A DNA stretch of 64,000 bases from assembly GCF_018555385.1 (NCBI RefSeq), contig NZ_JAFEJS010000005.1:142951-206950 (forward strand), read 5' to 3'. The translations under genes and the position numbers were made by a program. The notes beneath the pieces were generated by a model. That model did no database searches. It worked only from the letters and a program-made list of their open reading frames with translations, and was not told the DNA's origin. Origin of the DNA: Bifidobacterium santillanense (GTDB taxonomy: Bacteria; Actinomycetota; Actinomycetes; Actinomycetales; Bifidobacteriaceae). Shown piece after piece: positions 26,634 through 36,206 of the stretch; position 1 is the stretch's first letter, and every line of letters begins with the position of its first letter.

Positions 26634-28052
26634 TCACTTCACCGCGTTGAGCCACTGCTCCTTGGTGGCCTTCTCGGCCTCGAGCTTGGCCTTCTTCTTC
26701 GGGTCGGACTCGGCGGCGATCCTCTGGTCGAGCTCGGCCAGCTGGGCGTTGAGCTGCTCCTCGAAGCTGGACTTGCGGGCGTCGGCCTCCGGATCGGACT
26801 GCTTCCAGGCGGCGTCCTCGACGGCCTTGATCTGCTTGTCGACGGCGTCGAGACGGCCCTCGATGCGGCGCATGTCGTCGCGCGGCACGTAGCCGATCTG
26901 ATCCCACTCCTCCTGGATCTTCGCCAGCTCCTGACGGGCGTGCTTGGCGGCCTTCTCGTCGGAGACCGGAACCAGCGCCTCGGCCTTCTTGAGCAGCTCC
27001 TCCTTGGCGGCGAGGTTCTGCTTCTCGTCGGCGGAGATCTGGTCGCGGTCGGCCTGACGCGCGTTGAAGAAGGCGTCGGCGGCCTCGCGGAACTGCGCCC
27101 ACAGGGCGTCGTCCTCGTTGCGGCCGGCGCGGCCCGCCTGCTTCCAGCGGTCCATCAGTTCGTTGAACTTGTGGGAGGTCTCACCCCAGGCGGTCGAGTC
27201 CTTGAGCTCGTTCGCCTCCTTGATGATCTCCTCCTTGATGGTCTTGGCCTCCTTGCGCTCGTTGTCGCGCGCCTGGGCCCACTTGCGGCGGCCCTGGTTG
27301 AAGGTGGTGCGAGCGGCGGAGAAGCGCTTCCACAGCTCGTCGGCGTCCTTCTTGTCGATGCGCACGTTGTTGCGCTGGTGGGCCTGCCACTCGTCGAACA
27401 GGGCGCGGAACTTGTCGGCGGTGGAACGCCAGTTCGTGTTCTCGCCCAGGGAGGCGGCCAGCGCCTCGGCCTTCTCGACGATCGCGGTGCGGCCCTCGAT
27501 GGCCTTGGCCATGGCGGCTTTGCGCGCCTCGGCGATCTCGCCCTTCTTCGCGGCGCCGGCGGCCTGCAGGGCCTCGAACTGGGCCTTGAGGGCGGCGAGG
27601 TCGCCCACGACGGCCGGCGAGGCGGTCTCCTCGGCGAGCATCTTGAGCGAGTCGTCGATCTCGCGCGGCTTGATGCTGCGGGACTTCAGACGGGACTCGA
27701 GCGTGTCGAGCTTCGCCTTGAGGTCCAGATAGCGGCGCGCGTACAGGGCCAGCGCCTCCTCCTTGGAGACGTCCGGGAACTGGCCGACCTCGCGCTCGCC
27801 CTCGCCGTCCTTGACGAAGACGGTGCCGTTGTCGTCCACGCGGCCGAAGGACTCGGCCTGCTTGACGTCGGCCTCGGAGAATCCGGCGGGGGAGGGGGCG
27901 GCGACACGCGCGGCCGGAGCCTTCTTCGCGAAGGCGGCCGGGGAGGGCGCGTGCGGTTTCGGCATCGCGCTCGGCTTGGGGGCAGCGGGCTTCGCTGCCT
28001 GCTCGGTCGTCTCGGTGGTGTTCACGGGTTCGGTGGCGTTTTCGTCGGCCAT
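26634..28052 (-). CDS. DUF349 domain protein
   Basis: The product is 472 residues, highly charged and almost wholly alpha-helical. It carries several DUF349 repeats of the form W(R/K)..A.W...DE.W..F (NTNWRSTADKFRALFDEWQ, DELWKRFSAARTTFNQGR, DALWAQFREAADAFF). The N-terminal 60 residues are Pro/Ala-rich and probably disordered. The function is unknown in general; some actinobacterial members are wall- or stress-associated. AAGGAGC precedes the ATG at 28052. It is divergent from hisS with about 100 bases between them, an arrangement I recall as common in bifidobacteria. Confidence 0.9.
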   Translation of the reverse strand: MADENATEPVNTTETTEQAAKPAAPKPSAMPKPHAPSPAAFAKKAPAARVAAPSPAGFSEADVKQAESFGRVDDNGTVFVKDGEGEREVGQFPDVSKEEALALYARRYLDLKAKLDTLESRLKSRSIKPREIDDSLKMLAEETASPAVVGDLAALKAQFEALQAAGAAKKGEIAEARKAAMAKAIEGRTAIVEKAEALAASLGENTNWRSTADKFRALFDEWQAHQRNNVRIDKKDADELWKRFSAARTTFNQGRRKWAQARDNERKEAKTIKEEIIKEANELKDSTAWGETSHKFNELMDRWKQAGRAGRNEDDALWAQFREAADAFFNARQADRDQISADEKQNLAAKEELLKKAEALVPVSDEKAAKHARQELAKIQEEWDQIGYVPRDDMRRIEGRLDAVDKQIKAVEDAAWKQSDPEADARKSSFEEQLNAQLAELDQRIAAESDPKKKAKLEAEKATKEQWLNAVK

Positions 28053-28150
28053 GGCCAGCTCCTTACAGCTTGGAAGTATGTGCGGTGTGCGCCCAACATC
28101 ATGGAGAATTCCGCGATGTTGACGCAACCCTCACCTATTATATTGATTTC

Positions 28151-29530
28151 GTGGCTAAAGGCGCATCAATATCAGGATTTCCAGAGTGGCTCCCCTCTGA
28201 ACGCGTTGTGGAGCAGCGTGTCATCGACACGCTCCGTGAAGTTTTCGAGCTCAACGGCTTCCTCGGCATCGAGACCCGTGCCGTCGAGACCGGTGCATCC
28301 CTGCTGAAGAAGGGCGAGACCAGCAAGGAGATCTACCTGCTGTCCCGTCTGCAGGAGGTCGGTCATGAGTCCGACACCCCGATCGAGGAGCGGCTCGGCC
28401 TGCACTTCGACCTGACCGTGCCGCTGAGCCGGTACGTGGTCGAGCATTCCGGCCAGCTCGCCTTCCCGTTCAAGCGTTGGCAGATCCAGAAGGTCTGGCG
28501 CGGCGAGCGTCCGCAGGAAGGCCGCTTCCGCGAGTTCGTCCAGGCCGACATCGACGTGATCGGCCAGGGCGAGCTCCCCGACCACTACGAGGTCGAGCTG
28601 CCGCTGGTCATGGTCTCCGCCCTCGAGCGCCTGCGCGGGTTCGGCCTGCCCAAGGCCACCGTGCACGCGAACAACCGCAAGCTGTCCGAGGGCTTCTACC
28701 GCGGGCTCGGTCTGACCGACGTCGAGGGCGTGCTGCGCGAGATCGACAAGCTCGACAAGATCGGCGCCGACGAGGTGTCCCGACTGCTCGTCGAGAACTG
28801 CGGTGCCGACGAGGCGCAGGCCAAGGCCTGCCTCGAGCTCGCCGAGCTGACCGCCGCCGACGGCGCGGAGCTGGCCTCCAAGTTCGACGCCCTGTGCGCC
28901 GCGCACGGCATCGCGAAGGACTCCGAGGCGTACACGCTGGCCCGCCAGGGCCTCGACACGCTCGCGATGATCGTCGACGAGGCCGCCGCCATCCGCCCCG
29001 GCTCGGTGATCGCCGACCTCAAGATCGCGCGCGGACTCGACTACTACACCGGCTCCGTGTACGAGACGTTCCTCGACGGCGCCGCGTCGCTCGGCTCGAT
29101 CTGCTCCGGCGGACGCTACGACAACCTCGCCTCGCAGGGCAACCGCAAGTACCCGGGCGTCGGCCTGTCCATCGGCCTGAGCCGACTGGTGAGCTACATG
29201 CTGCACACCGCCGGCGCGCACGCCAACCGCGTCTCCCCGGCGTCCGTCCTGGTCGCCGTGTGGAACGAGGAGGACCGCGCGGGCTCCAACCGCATCGCCG
29301 CCGCGCTGCGCTCGCGCGGCATCGCGGCCGACGTGGCCCCCACCGCGGCCAAGCTCGGCAAGCAGATCAAGTACGCCGACAAGCTCGGCATCCCCTACGT
29401 GTGGTTCCCCGGTCAGGAGGGCGCGGGCGACGAGGTCAAGAACATCGTCACCGGCGATCAGGCCCCGGCGGACGCCACGTCGTGGGAGCCGGATACTGTT
29501 AATGCCCGGCAAACCGTTGTAATTGGCTGA
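28151..29530 (+). CDS. hisS: Histidyl-tRNA synthetase
   Basis: This class II synthetase charges tRNA-His. The GTG at 28151 gives the standard N-terminus ([32 protein letters not shown]). Motif 2 is [23 protein letters not shown]. The HisA-type signatures [17 protein letters not shown] and [11 protein letters not shown] follow, with motif 3 in [11 protein letters not shown] and a C-terminal anticodon-binding domain ([12 protein letters not shown]). There is no convincing ribosome binding site; TATTATATT ends about six bases before the GTG, which could mean a leaderless transcript. It is followed by aspS about 55 bases on, the common hisS-aspS pair. Confidence 0.96.
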   Translation: MAKGASISGFPEWLPSERVVEQRVIDTLREVFELNGFLGIETRAVETGASLLKKGETSKEIYLLSRLQEVGHESDTPIEERLGLHFDLTVPLSRYVVEHSGQLAFPFKRWQIQKVWRGERPQEGRFREFVQADIDVIGQGELPDHYEVELPLVMVSALERLRGFGLPKATVHANNRKLSEGFYRGLGLTDVEGVLREIDKLDKIGADEVSRLLVENCGADEAQAKACLELAELTAADGAELASKFDALCAAHGIAKDSEAYTLARQGLDTLAMIVDEAAAIRPGSVIADLKIARGLDYYTGSVYETFLDGAASLGSICSGGRYDNLASQGNRKYPGVGLSIGLSRLVSYMLHTAGAHANRVSPASVLVAVWNEEDRAGSNRIAAALRSRGIAADVAPTAAKLGKQIKYADKLGIPYVWFPGQEGAGDEVKNIVTGDQAPADATSWEPDTVNARQTVVIG

Positions 29531-29585
29531 TTTCCGTCGTCGAACCGCACGGAAACCAACGTTGTCAATCACTGAAAGAGGAAGC

Positions 29586-31385
29586 ATGAGCCAGACGGCT
29601 TACAGAACACACCATGCCACCGAGGTCACCGAGGCCCTGGTCGGTCAGAAGGTCACCCTGTCCGGTTGGGTCGACCGTCGCCGCGACCACGGCGGCGTCG
29701 CCTTCATCGACCTTCGCGACTCGACCGGCCTCGTGCAGGTCGTCATCTACGACGAGGAGGTGGCCCGCCCGCTGCGCAGCGAGTTCGTCATCCAGGTCAC
29801 CGGCGAGGTCCGCCTGCGCCCGGACGGCAACGAGAACACGCATCTGGCCACCGGCAAGATCGAGGTCGTGGCCGAGAACATCGACATCCTCGCCAAGTCC
29901 GACGCCCTGCCGTTCCAGGTGTCCACCGCCCTCGAGAACGAGTCCGAGAACAAGCTGCCGGGCGAGGACGTGCGCCTCAAGTACCGCTACCTCGACCTGC
30001 GTCGCCCGTCCATGCAGCACAACCTCAAGCTGCGCTCCGACATGGCCAAGGCCGCCCGCCACGCGCTCGAGGACATGGACTTCACCGAGGTCGAGACCCC
30101 GACCTTCATCAAGTCCACCCCGGAGGGCGCGCGCGACTTCGTCGTGCCGGCCCGCCTCGTGCCGGGCTCCTGGTACGCCCTGCCGCAGTCCCCGCAGCTG
30201 CTCAAGCAGCTGCTCATGGTCTCCGGCGTCGAGCGCTACTACCAGCTCGCCCGCTGCTACCGCGACGAGGACTTCCGCGCCGACCGCCAGCCCGAGTTCA
30301 CCCAGCTCGACATGGAGATGGCGTTCGTCGACCAGGAGGACGTCATGGCCATGGCCGAGAAGGTCATCGCCGCCATCTGGAAGTCCGCCGGCTACGAGGT
30401 CACGCTGCCGCTGCCGCGCATCACCTGGCAGGACGCGATGGACAAGTACGGCTCCGACAAGCCGGATCTGCGCTTCGGCAACCCGCTCGTCGAGCTCACC
30501 GACTACTTCAAGAACACGCCGTTCCGCGTGTTCCAGGCCCCGTACGTGGGCGCGGTCCTGTTCAAGGGCGGCGCCTCCACCCCGCGTCGCCAGTTCGACG
30601 CGTGGCAGGACTGGGCCAAGCAGCGCGGCGCCAAGGGCCTCGCGTACGTGTCCTTCACCGACGACGGCGAGCTCAAGGGCCCCGTCGCCAAGAACCTGTC
30701 CGACGAGGAACGCGCCGGCCTCATGCAGGCTGTGGGCGCCGAGCCCGGCGACGCCGTGTTCTTCGCCGCTGGCTCCCGCGAGTCCTCCCAGCTGCTGCTG
30801 GGCGCCGTCCGCGTCGAGCTCGCCTCCCGCGCCGGCCTGCTGGACCCGAAGAAGTTCGCCTTCACGTGGGTCGTCGACTTCCCGCTGTTCAAGCCGACCG
30901 ACGATCCGGACGACGACGACGTGGCGGTCGGCCACTCCAAGTGGACCTCCATGCACCACCCGTTCACCATGCCGAGCAAGGACTGGATCGACAAGTTCGA
31001 CAAGGATCCCGAGCACGCCATGTCCGATTCCTACGACATCGTCTGCAACGGCGAGGAGATGGGCGGCGGTTCCGTGCGTATCCACCGCGACGACATCCAG
31101 GACCGCGTCCTCAACGTCCTCGGCATCGGCTCCGAGGAGGCCAAGGAGAAGTTCGGCTTCCTGCTTGACGCCTTCAAGTTCGGCGCCCCGCCGCACGCGG
31201 GCATCGCCCTCGGCTGGGACCGCACCGTGTCGATCCTCGCCGGCGCTGACTCCATCCGCGACGTCATCGCCTTCCCGAAGGCCGGCGGCGGTCGCGACCC
31301 GCTGACGGGCGCCCCGGCCCCGATCTCGGCCGAGCAGCGCGCCGAGACCGGCGTCGACTACGACCCGGATGAGGACGAGGACTGA
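29586..31385 (+). CDS. aspS: Aspartyl-tRNA synthetase, bacterial type
   Basis: This 599-residue class IIb synthetase charges tRNA-Asp, and also tRNA-Asn if the enzyme is non-discriminating. An OB-fold anticodon domain ([26 protein letters not shown]) is followed by a catalytic domain with motif 2 [21 protein letters not shown] and motif 3 [15 protein letters not shown]. The bacterial GAD insertion (about 290-420) is present. The ATG at 29586 has AGAGGAAG upstream. Whether it is discriminating cannot be decided from the sequence alone. Confidence 0.97.
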   Translation: MSQTAYRTHHATEVTEALVGQKVTLSGWVDRRRDHGGVAFIDLRDSTGLVQVVIYDEEVARPLRSEFVIQVTGEVRLRPDGNENTHLATGKIEVVAENIDILAKSDALPFQVSTALENESENKLPGEDVRLKYRYLDLRRPSMQHNLKLRSDMAKAARHALEDMDFTEVETPTFIKSTPEGARDFVVPARLVPGSWYALPQSPQLLKQLLMVSGVERYYQLARCYRDEDFRADRQPEFTQLDMEMAFVDQEDVMAMAEKVIAAIWKSAGYEVTLPLPRITWQDAMDKYGSDKPDLRFGNPLVELTDYFKNTPFRVFQAPYVGAVLFKGGASTPRRQFDAWQDWAKQRGAKGLAYVSFTDDGELKGPVAKNLSDEERAGLMQAVGAEPGDAVFFAAGSRESSQLLLGAVRVELASRAGLLDPKKFAFTWVVDFPLFKPTDDPDDDDVAVGHSKWTSMHHPFTMPSKDWIDKFDKDPEHAMSDSYDIVCNGEEMGGGSVRIHRDDIQDRVLNVLGIGSEEAKEKFGFLLDAFKFGAPPHAGIALGWDRTVSILAGADSIRDVIAFPKAGGGRDPLTGAPAPISAEQRAETGVDYDPDEDED

Positions 31386-31400
31386 TCCTCCTCTGATTTG

Positions 31401-31431
31401 AGGGCGGAACCCATGTGGTTCCGCCCTTTTT
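31401..31431 (+). terminator. Rho-independent terminator after aspS
   Basis: A perfect 10-bp stem (AGGGCGGAAC and its complement) with a T run. Confidence 0.92.
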
Positions 31432-31441
31432 CGTCAAGCCT

Positions 31442-31596
31442 CCGGTTCCCGATTTCCGCGCTTTGGAAATGGGGAACCGGAGGCCTGTTCATATGCACAC
31501 GGGAATCGTTGCTGTTCCGCCGTTTCACCGATCCTTCACTGTGAGGTTCCGTGCGATTCCGGTTCCCCATTTTCCAAGGCCGAAAATCGGGAACCG
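31442..31596. repeat. 155-bp double-hairpin element, copy 1
   Basis: The element has a hairpin at each end: 31442-31480 (CCGGTTCCCGATTTCC arm) and 31559-31596 (CGGTTCCCCATTTTC arm), both with one mismatch. A roughly 80-base middle lies between them. An inverted copy lies at 36207-36361. In an 86-base stretch shared by the two copies I count five differences. The first hairpin extends outward to 31435-31487 with a few mismatches. The element overlaps the 3' end of the ABC-F gene. Confidence 0.9.
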
Positions 31597-33266
31597 AACA
31601 CCCGCTCGAGGAACCAGCTGTCATGGGAGGCGACGACCAGCGCGCCCGGGTAATCGGCCAGCAGCCGCGCCAGCGCCTCCTTGGACGACAGGTCGAGATG
31701 GTTCGTCGGCTCGTCCATGACGATCAGCTGCGGCCGGCCCGGCAACGACAGACACAGCAGCAGCTTGCGCAGCTCCCCGGGCGACGGCTCGCCGTCCGCG
31801 AGCAGCCGGCCCGGATCGGCGTTGAGCCGCGCGTACGCGCCGAGCACGCGCGACCGGTCCACGGACGGCATCGCACGCAGCCGCTCCAGCGCGCGGACGG
31901 CGTCGACGTGGGTCGTGTTCTGAGCGAGAACCAGCCGCGGCACGTCGGCGGCATGGGCGAGCATCGCGCGCAGCAGCGTCGACTTGCCGGTCCCGTTCGG
32001 GCCGGTCACCGCGACGTGGTCGCGCGGTCCGATCGAGATCGTCGGGATCGCAAGCCCCGTGGCCGGAATACCGTCGGCGGGCGGCGACAGGCTGATGCGG
32101 TCCCCGGAGACGTCGGCACGGGCCAGATCGGCCGCGTCGAGATCCGCGGTGTGCGCAGGCGATGTGACGTCCGCCCCCGTCGGTCTTGTTGCGTCGCCTC
32201 CGTACGGGGTCTGTGACTCCGGGACGGCCCCGGTCGAACGGTCGGCCGGTTCATACCGCCCGTCGAACCGGATCACGCCCGGTTCGAGCCGCATGAGTTC
32301 GCGTCGGCGGCTCGGCTCGATGTCGAGCCAGATGTCGCCGTCGTAGCGTTTCGCCGCGGTCGTGAGTCCTTCCACGCGCCGGCGCGCCGCATCGAGACGC
32401 CCGTCGAGCTGCGTGTACTGCCGTGTCGTCGCGGCGCCGAGCGTCGGACGGCCGTACTTGAGCGCGGCCCGGGCGTCATGGTCCTTCGGATCGATGCGAC
32501 GGCCGCCCCGTTTGGCGGCATCGAGCCGCTGCACGTCCGCGAACCGCCGCGCCTTGACCGACTCCAACCGCGCGGTCTCGCGACGGGCCGCATCCAGCGC
32601 GGACGCATCGGCGGCGTCGCGCGCGTCTATCAGCCGCGCGGCCCGCGTGTATCCGCCGGGATATGCGTCGGCGACGGTCACGTTGCGCGAACCAACATGC
32701 CGGCGCGAGAGCACCACGCATCGGTCGCACGTCGCGTCGATGAGCGCCACGTCGTGCGACACGACGATGCCGATGCCGCGGAACCGGCGCATCGCGGCGA
32801 TGATGCGCTCGCGCGTCCCCGTGTCGACGTGGTTGGTCGGCTCGTCGAGGATCAGCACGTCCGGACGACCGGCGAGCGCGCAGGCGATCTGCATGCGCTT
32901 CCTCTCGCCGCCGGAGAGCGTGTCGTACCGGTACGGCCAGTCGTCGCCGAGGCCGAGAGCGTCGCGCAGGGCGATTGCCTCGGGCGACCAGTCGGTCGCG
33001 AAGTCGTCGAGATTCGCCGGGGCCATCGTGACGTCCTGCGGGCAATAACCGACGATCAGTCGTTTCGGATCGGGGGCGACGGTCCCGCCGTCGGGCAGCA
33101 GGGTCCCGCGCGCGATGGCCATCAGCGTGGATTTGCCGATGCCGTTGTCGCCGAGCACCGCGCTCCAGCCGCGAGGGAACGACACGTCGATGTCCGCGAA
33201 CAGTGGTTCCGGCGCGTCCGGATAGGTGAAGGTGACGCCGGTGAGGGTGAGGATGGATGGTTGCAT
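31536..33266 (-). CDS. ABC-F family ATPase, possible ribosome-protection type
   Basis: This soluble 576-residue protein has two ATPase domains and no membrane segment. The first has Walker A GDNGIGKST (39-47), signature LSGGERKRMQIA and Walker B LILDEPTNHVD. The second has GPNGTGKST, an altered signature SPGELRKLLL, and VMDEPTNHLD. The charged linker is long (about 230-330) and followed by an Asp/Ala-rich spacer. ABC-F proteins act on ribosomes as translation factors or as antibiotic-resistance proteins; which type this is cannot be told. The last 20 or so codons lie inside the repeat element at 31536-31596, so the C-terminus is repeat-derived. The start at 33266 is chosen because the N-terminus then matches the family. 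Confidence 0.88.
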   Translation of the reverse strand: MQPSILTLTGVTFTYPDAPEPLFADIDVSFPRGWSAVLGDNGIGKSTLMAIARGTLLPDGGTVAPDPKRLIVGYCPQDVTMAPANLDDFATDWSPEAIALRDALGLGDDWPYRYDTLSGGERKRMQIACALAGRPDVLILDEPTNHVDTGTRERIIAAMRRFRGIGIVVSHDVALIDATCDRCVVLSRRHVGSRNVTVADAYPGGYTRAARLIDARDAADASALDAARRETARLESVKARRFADVQRLDAAKRGGRRIDPKDHDARAALKYGRPTLGAATTRQYTQLDGRLDAARRRVEGLTTAAKRYDGDIWLDIEPSRRRELMRLEPGVIRFDGRYEPADRSTGAVPESQTPYGGDATRPTGADVTSPAHTADLDAADLARADVSGDRISLSPPADGIPATGLAIPTISIGPRDHVAVTGPNGTGKSTLLRAMLAHAADVPRLVLAQNTTHVDAVRALERLRAMPSVDRSRVLGAYARLNADPGRLLADGEPSPGELRKLLLCLSLPGRPQLIVMDEPTNHLDLSSKEALARLLADYPGALVVASHDSWFLERVFGSRFSALENGEPESHGTSQ

Positions 33267-33600
33267 GAGATCACGCCTTGTCATTCGGGCGTGCCGGGAT
33301 GATCGGTCGATGACGACGGTAGGGAACCTAGGGGATTCGGCGGCCGGAACCTTGCCACGGCGCGTGGCATCGCACGCGATGAGGGAAATCGTCGGCGAGG
33401 GCATCGCCACGTTCGTCTCGGGAAGGTGTCGGACCGCTGATGGATGACGCACGGCGGCACGCTTCGGCGCGTGGTTCCGCTGCACTACCGTCATCCCTCA
33501 CAGGCGCAATGTAACTTCGTTCCTTCCGTGCGGGCCCCTTGGCATATGGGAAACCCTTGTCCGTCGCGGCTCATCGTACACGGGAGAACCGACCAAACGC
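33267..33600. other. Gap upstream of the ABC-F gene
   Basis: I support no protein gene in this stretch. On the ABC-F leader side it holds a perfect 7-bp stem, TGCCACG-GCG-CGTGGCA (33353-33369), and a weaker neighbouring stem. These could form an attenuator of the type seen in leaders of antibiotic-responsive ABC-F genes, but this is only an inference. Confidence 0.4.
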
Positions 33601-33637
33601 CGGTTCCCGATTTTCCAAGGCCGAAAATGGGGAACCG
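33601..33637. repeat. Solitary hairpin of the same repeat family
   Basis: Arms CGGTTCCCGATTTTC and GAAAATGGGGAACCG (one mismatch) enclose CAAGGCC, nearly identical to the end hairpin of copy 1. The rest of the 155-bp element is absent. It abuts the stop codon of the lipoprotein gene and may act as its terminator. Confidence 0.88.
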
Positions 33638-33638
33638 C

Positions 33639-34565
33639 TCACTCATCCGCCGGCATGAACCGCCCGTCGATGAGGTAGTAGATGCGGCCGTCGTTCCCCT
33701 GGTAATGCGCTTTCGCATCCCGTTCGACGCTTTTCCTCATCGACGTGTTGGATGCCGCCGACCCGTCGTGCGGCATCCTCAGGAACATGCGTTGGGCGAG
33801 GTCGGGCCAGTCCGAGTCCCCGATCTCCATCGACGACACGCCTCCCGCCTCTCGCAGGGCGCGTAGTCGTGTCCTTCCGTCCGACACGTCGAGGTCGGCG
33901 GTCCACGTCGACTCGCCGCCGGAGTCCATGACGATGCGCCCGCCCTCCAGCGACCGGTAGAACTCCTCGCCGAACGCGTAGACGTACGCATGCACGACGT
34001 CGCCGTCGCGCGTCCAGTCGAGGATGCGCACGCGGGAGAACGAGCGCGGGTCGTCGCCGACGCGCACCGGCGCGCAGCCGTCGTCCGACGATGCGCCATC
34101 ATCGCCCGTCGGGGCGTTCCCGACCGGGGTCCGGCAGTCCGTCACGTAGCCGCCGCCGTCCAACCGCGACGACATGTCCTCCAATCCCCGCCGTTCGAGT
34201 TCGCGCGTGACGACGTCGAGCGCCCGGCGTACGTCGAACGGCGGGTCGTCGATTTGTCCCGGTCCGATTTCGGCGTGCGCGTAGCCGCCGCCGTCATCGA
34301 ACCGGATGGCCGACGTGCGATACCACAGCCCGTGATAGTCGGTCCGAGTGCCGCCCACGATCGCGCGGGACGAGCGCAGCGCGAACAGCGGCGCCCGTCC
34401 GGTCAGCCAGCGGTGCGCGTCCGCACCGGCGCATCCCGCGAACGCGATGGCGAGCGCCAGCAGAGCCGCGACGGCGATCGGCACGACATGTTTCCGGCCG
34501 CGGCCGCGCGGACGGACGGCCGTTTCGGCGCCGTTCCCGTTATTCCTGGTCAATGTCCCGTTCAT
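33639..34565 (-). CDS. Lipoprotein of unknown function
   Basis: This 308-residue protein has a long basic N-terminus, a hydrophobic segment (VVPIAVAALLALAIAFAG) and a lipobox ending in Cys (IAFAGCAG). It is therefore probably a membrane-anchored surface lipoprotein. The rest is soluble, with no family I recognise; internal Cys pairs are present (DCRTP and DDGCAPV). The C-terminus ends IYYLIDGRFMPADE next to the hairpin repeat. It is divergent from the LuxR-type regulator at 34743, with about 180 bases between them, so it is a plausible target of that regulator. Confidence 0.75.
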   Translation of the reverse strand: MNGTLTRNNGNGAETAVRPRGRGRKHVVPIAVAALLALAIAFAGCAGADAHRWLTGRAPLFALRSSRAIVGGTRTDYHGLWYRTSAIRFDDGGGYAHAEIGPGQIDDPPFDVRRALDVVTRELERRGLEDMSSRLDGGGYVTDCRTPVGNAPTGDDGASSDDGCAPVRVGDDPRSFSRVRILDWTRDGDVVHAYVYAFGEEFYRSLEGGRIVMDSGGESTWTADLDVSDGRTRLRALREAGGVSSMEIGDSDWPDLAQRMFLRMPHDGSAASNTSMRKSVERDAKAHYQGNDGRIYYLIDGRFMPADE

Positions 34566-34742
34566 GCCTTCAGTATCGGGTGCGGGCCATGCCCGGGCAA
34601 CGCCCCATACAGATTTCCTGTACGTTCTCCCGAACGAACGGCGGATGTGCTTTCCGCCGCTTCCGGGACATCGTCGAACTTCCGATCCCCGCACCGTCCC
34701 GACGGGGAATCGACGCCGCAGCCGGTGCGTGATAATGGTGTT

Positions 34743-35381
34743 ATGACGACGATCGCGATCGTGGACAACGACCGGTTCGCGCTGCCGATGCTCGCGCGGA
34801 CGATCGGCCGGGCGCTGCCCGGCGCGCGCATCCTGTGGACGGAGTCGACCGGGAGCGCGGCGGTCCACCGTTGCCTAGTCGGCGGCGTCACCGCCGTTCC
34901 GGACGTGCTCGTCATGGACATGTCCCTGACGGACATGGACGGCGCCGAGGCCTGCCGGCGCATCCGCGAGGCGTCCGCACGTCCCGCGGTCCTCGCGATC
35001 ACCTCGTATGCGCCGGATCATTACCGGCGTGCGGCCGCGGACGCCGGCGCGCAGGGCCTCATCGGCAAGGACGTCTCGCCGCGCGAGCTCGTCGACGCCA
35101 TCAGGCTCGTCGCGACAGACACGCCGATGGAGGGGTTCCGTACGGCGGCCGACGCTCATGGGGCGCTGTCCGCGACGGCCCGGCGCAACGCGGGGTTGTC
35201 CGCGAGGGAACGTCAGGTGCTGGAGCTGTACGCACGCAATCTCGGCACGGAGGAGATCGCCGATGAGCTCGGCATCCGCCCGTCGACCGTGTTCGTCGTC
35301 CTGCGACGTGCACGGCTCAAGCTCGGCGCGTCGTCCCGGGCCGAGGCGATCCGCCTGTTTCTGGGGGATGGCCGGCGCTGA
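34743..35381 (+). CDS. LuxR/NarL-family response regulator (locus 2)
   Basis: This 212-residue regulator has a receiver domain (TTIAIVDND, phospho-acceptor Asp59 in VLVMDMS, Thr in AITSYA, Lys in IGKD). Its LuxR helix-turn-helix is LSARERQVLELYARNLGTEEIADELGIRPSTVFVVLRRARLKL. It is closely similar to the regulators at 11438 and 45609 and opens with the same IVDND motif. Unlike them it is not in an operon with its kinase; the kinase-like gene is tail-to-tail with it. The G+C content is as high as the surrounding chromosome. It sits inside the repeat-bracketed block. Confidence 0.92.
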   Translation: MTTIAIVDNDRFALPMLARTIGRALPGARILWTESTGSAAVHRCLVGGVTAVPDVLVMDMSLTDMDGAEACRRIREASARPAVLAITSYAPDHYRRAAADAGAQGLIGKDVSPRELVDAIRLVATDTPMEGFRTAADAHGALSATARRNAGLSARERQVLELYARNLGTEEIADELGIRPSTVFVVLRRARLKLGASSRAEAIRLFLGDGRR

Positions 35382-35443
35382 TGCGGAGCATGGCCCCGGC
35401 GCGCCCTACCGCCGCACGGATCATCGCCCGGCGGTCGCTCCCA

Positions 35444-36187
35444 TCATCGTCGGGCGCGGTCGTCGTGTTCCGGAGCCTCGCCCGTTTCCGTTCCATCGGT
35501 GCCGGCTCGTCCGTCATCGTCCGGACGGTCGAGCGTGTCGATTGCCTGATACGTGGCGGCCATCGCATGGCGGATCATGTCGCGGATGCCGCGCAGCTCC
35601 GCCGACTGGCGTTCGTCGAACCCGAACTCGTCGGAGTCGAGGTCGGTGTTGATGCGCATGACCGCGTTCGCGAGGTCGTTGGTGGCCCGGTCGTGCAGCG
35701 TGGCGGCGATGTGTTCGCGCTCGCGGCGTCGTCGGGCGCGTTCCCGGGCGTGCAGCCGCTCCGACTGCCGGCGTGAGACGACGGCGAGCAGGATGGCGCA
35801 CAGGAGATAGGCGAAGGCGACGACCGCCGAATCGGATACGCCGAATCCGAACAGGACCCGACGGTCGACGAGCAGCGCGGTCACGGCGAGTCCCGCCGCC
35901 AGCACCGCGGCCCAGCGGCCGTCCCTCCAGATGATCATGACGGCCGGGACCATCGCGACGAGGAACGAATACGACATCGGGAACGGGGAGACGAGTCCGA
36001 CGCACGCGACCATCGCGACCAGCCACGCGCCGGAGCCGGGCCGGACGGCCAGCGCTGCGAGCGCGGCCGACGCGACCAGCGGCATCAGCAGGTACGACAG
36101 ATGGAAGACCGTCGGCCAGCGCAGGACGGCCTCGACGACCACGCAGACGGCGATCGCGGCGCAGACGACGGGCAGACGGTTCCTCAT
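35444..36187 (-). CDS. Truncated sensor kinase-like protein, no ATPase domain
   Basis: The 247-residue product has four or five membrane segments (to about 140), a basic coiled-coil-like stretch (RRQSERLHARERARRRRERE), and a HisKA_3-type phospho-acceptor segment (EHIAATLHDRATNDLANAVMRINTDL, His165). It then ends after a short acidic tail. The N, G and F boxes of the HATPase_c domain are missing, and the 62 bases to the regulator gene leave no room for them in another frame. It could be a sensor that relies on another kinase, a receptor that acts as a phosphatase or titrates the regulator, or a decayed kinase. The start could also be at 36205, inside the repeat edge. Confidence 0.82.
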   Translation of the reverse strand: MRNRLPVVCAAIAVCVVVEAVLRWPTVFHLSYLLMPLVASAALAALAVRPGSGAWLVAMVACVGLVSPFPMSYSFLVAMVPAVMIIWRDGRWAAVLAAGLAVTALLVDRRVLFGFGVSDSAVVAFAYLLCAILLAVVSRRQSERLHARERARRRREREHIAATLHDRATNDLANAVMRINTDLDSDEFGFDERQSAELRGIRDMIRHAMAATYQAIDTLDRPDDDGRAGTDGTETGEAPEHDDRARR

Positions 36188-36206
36188 GGGTCCATTATCG
36201 GCCATC

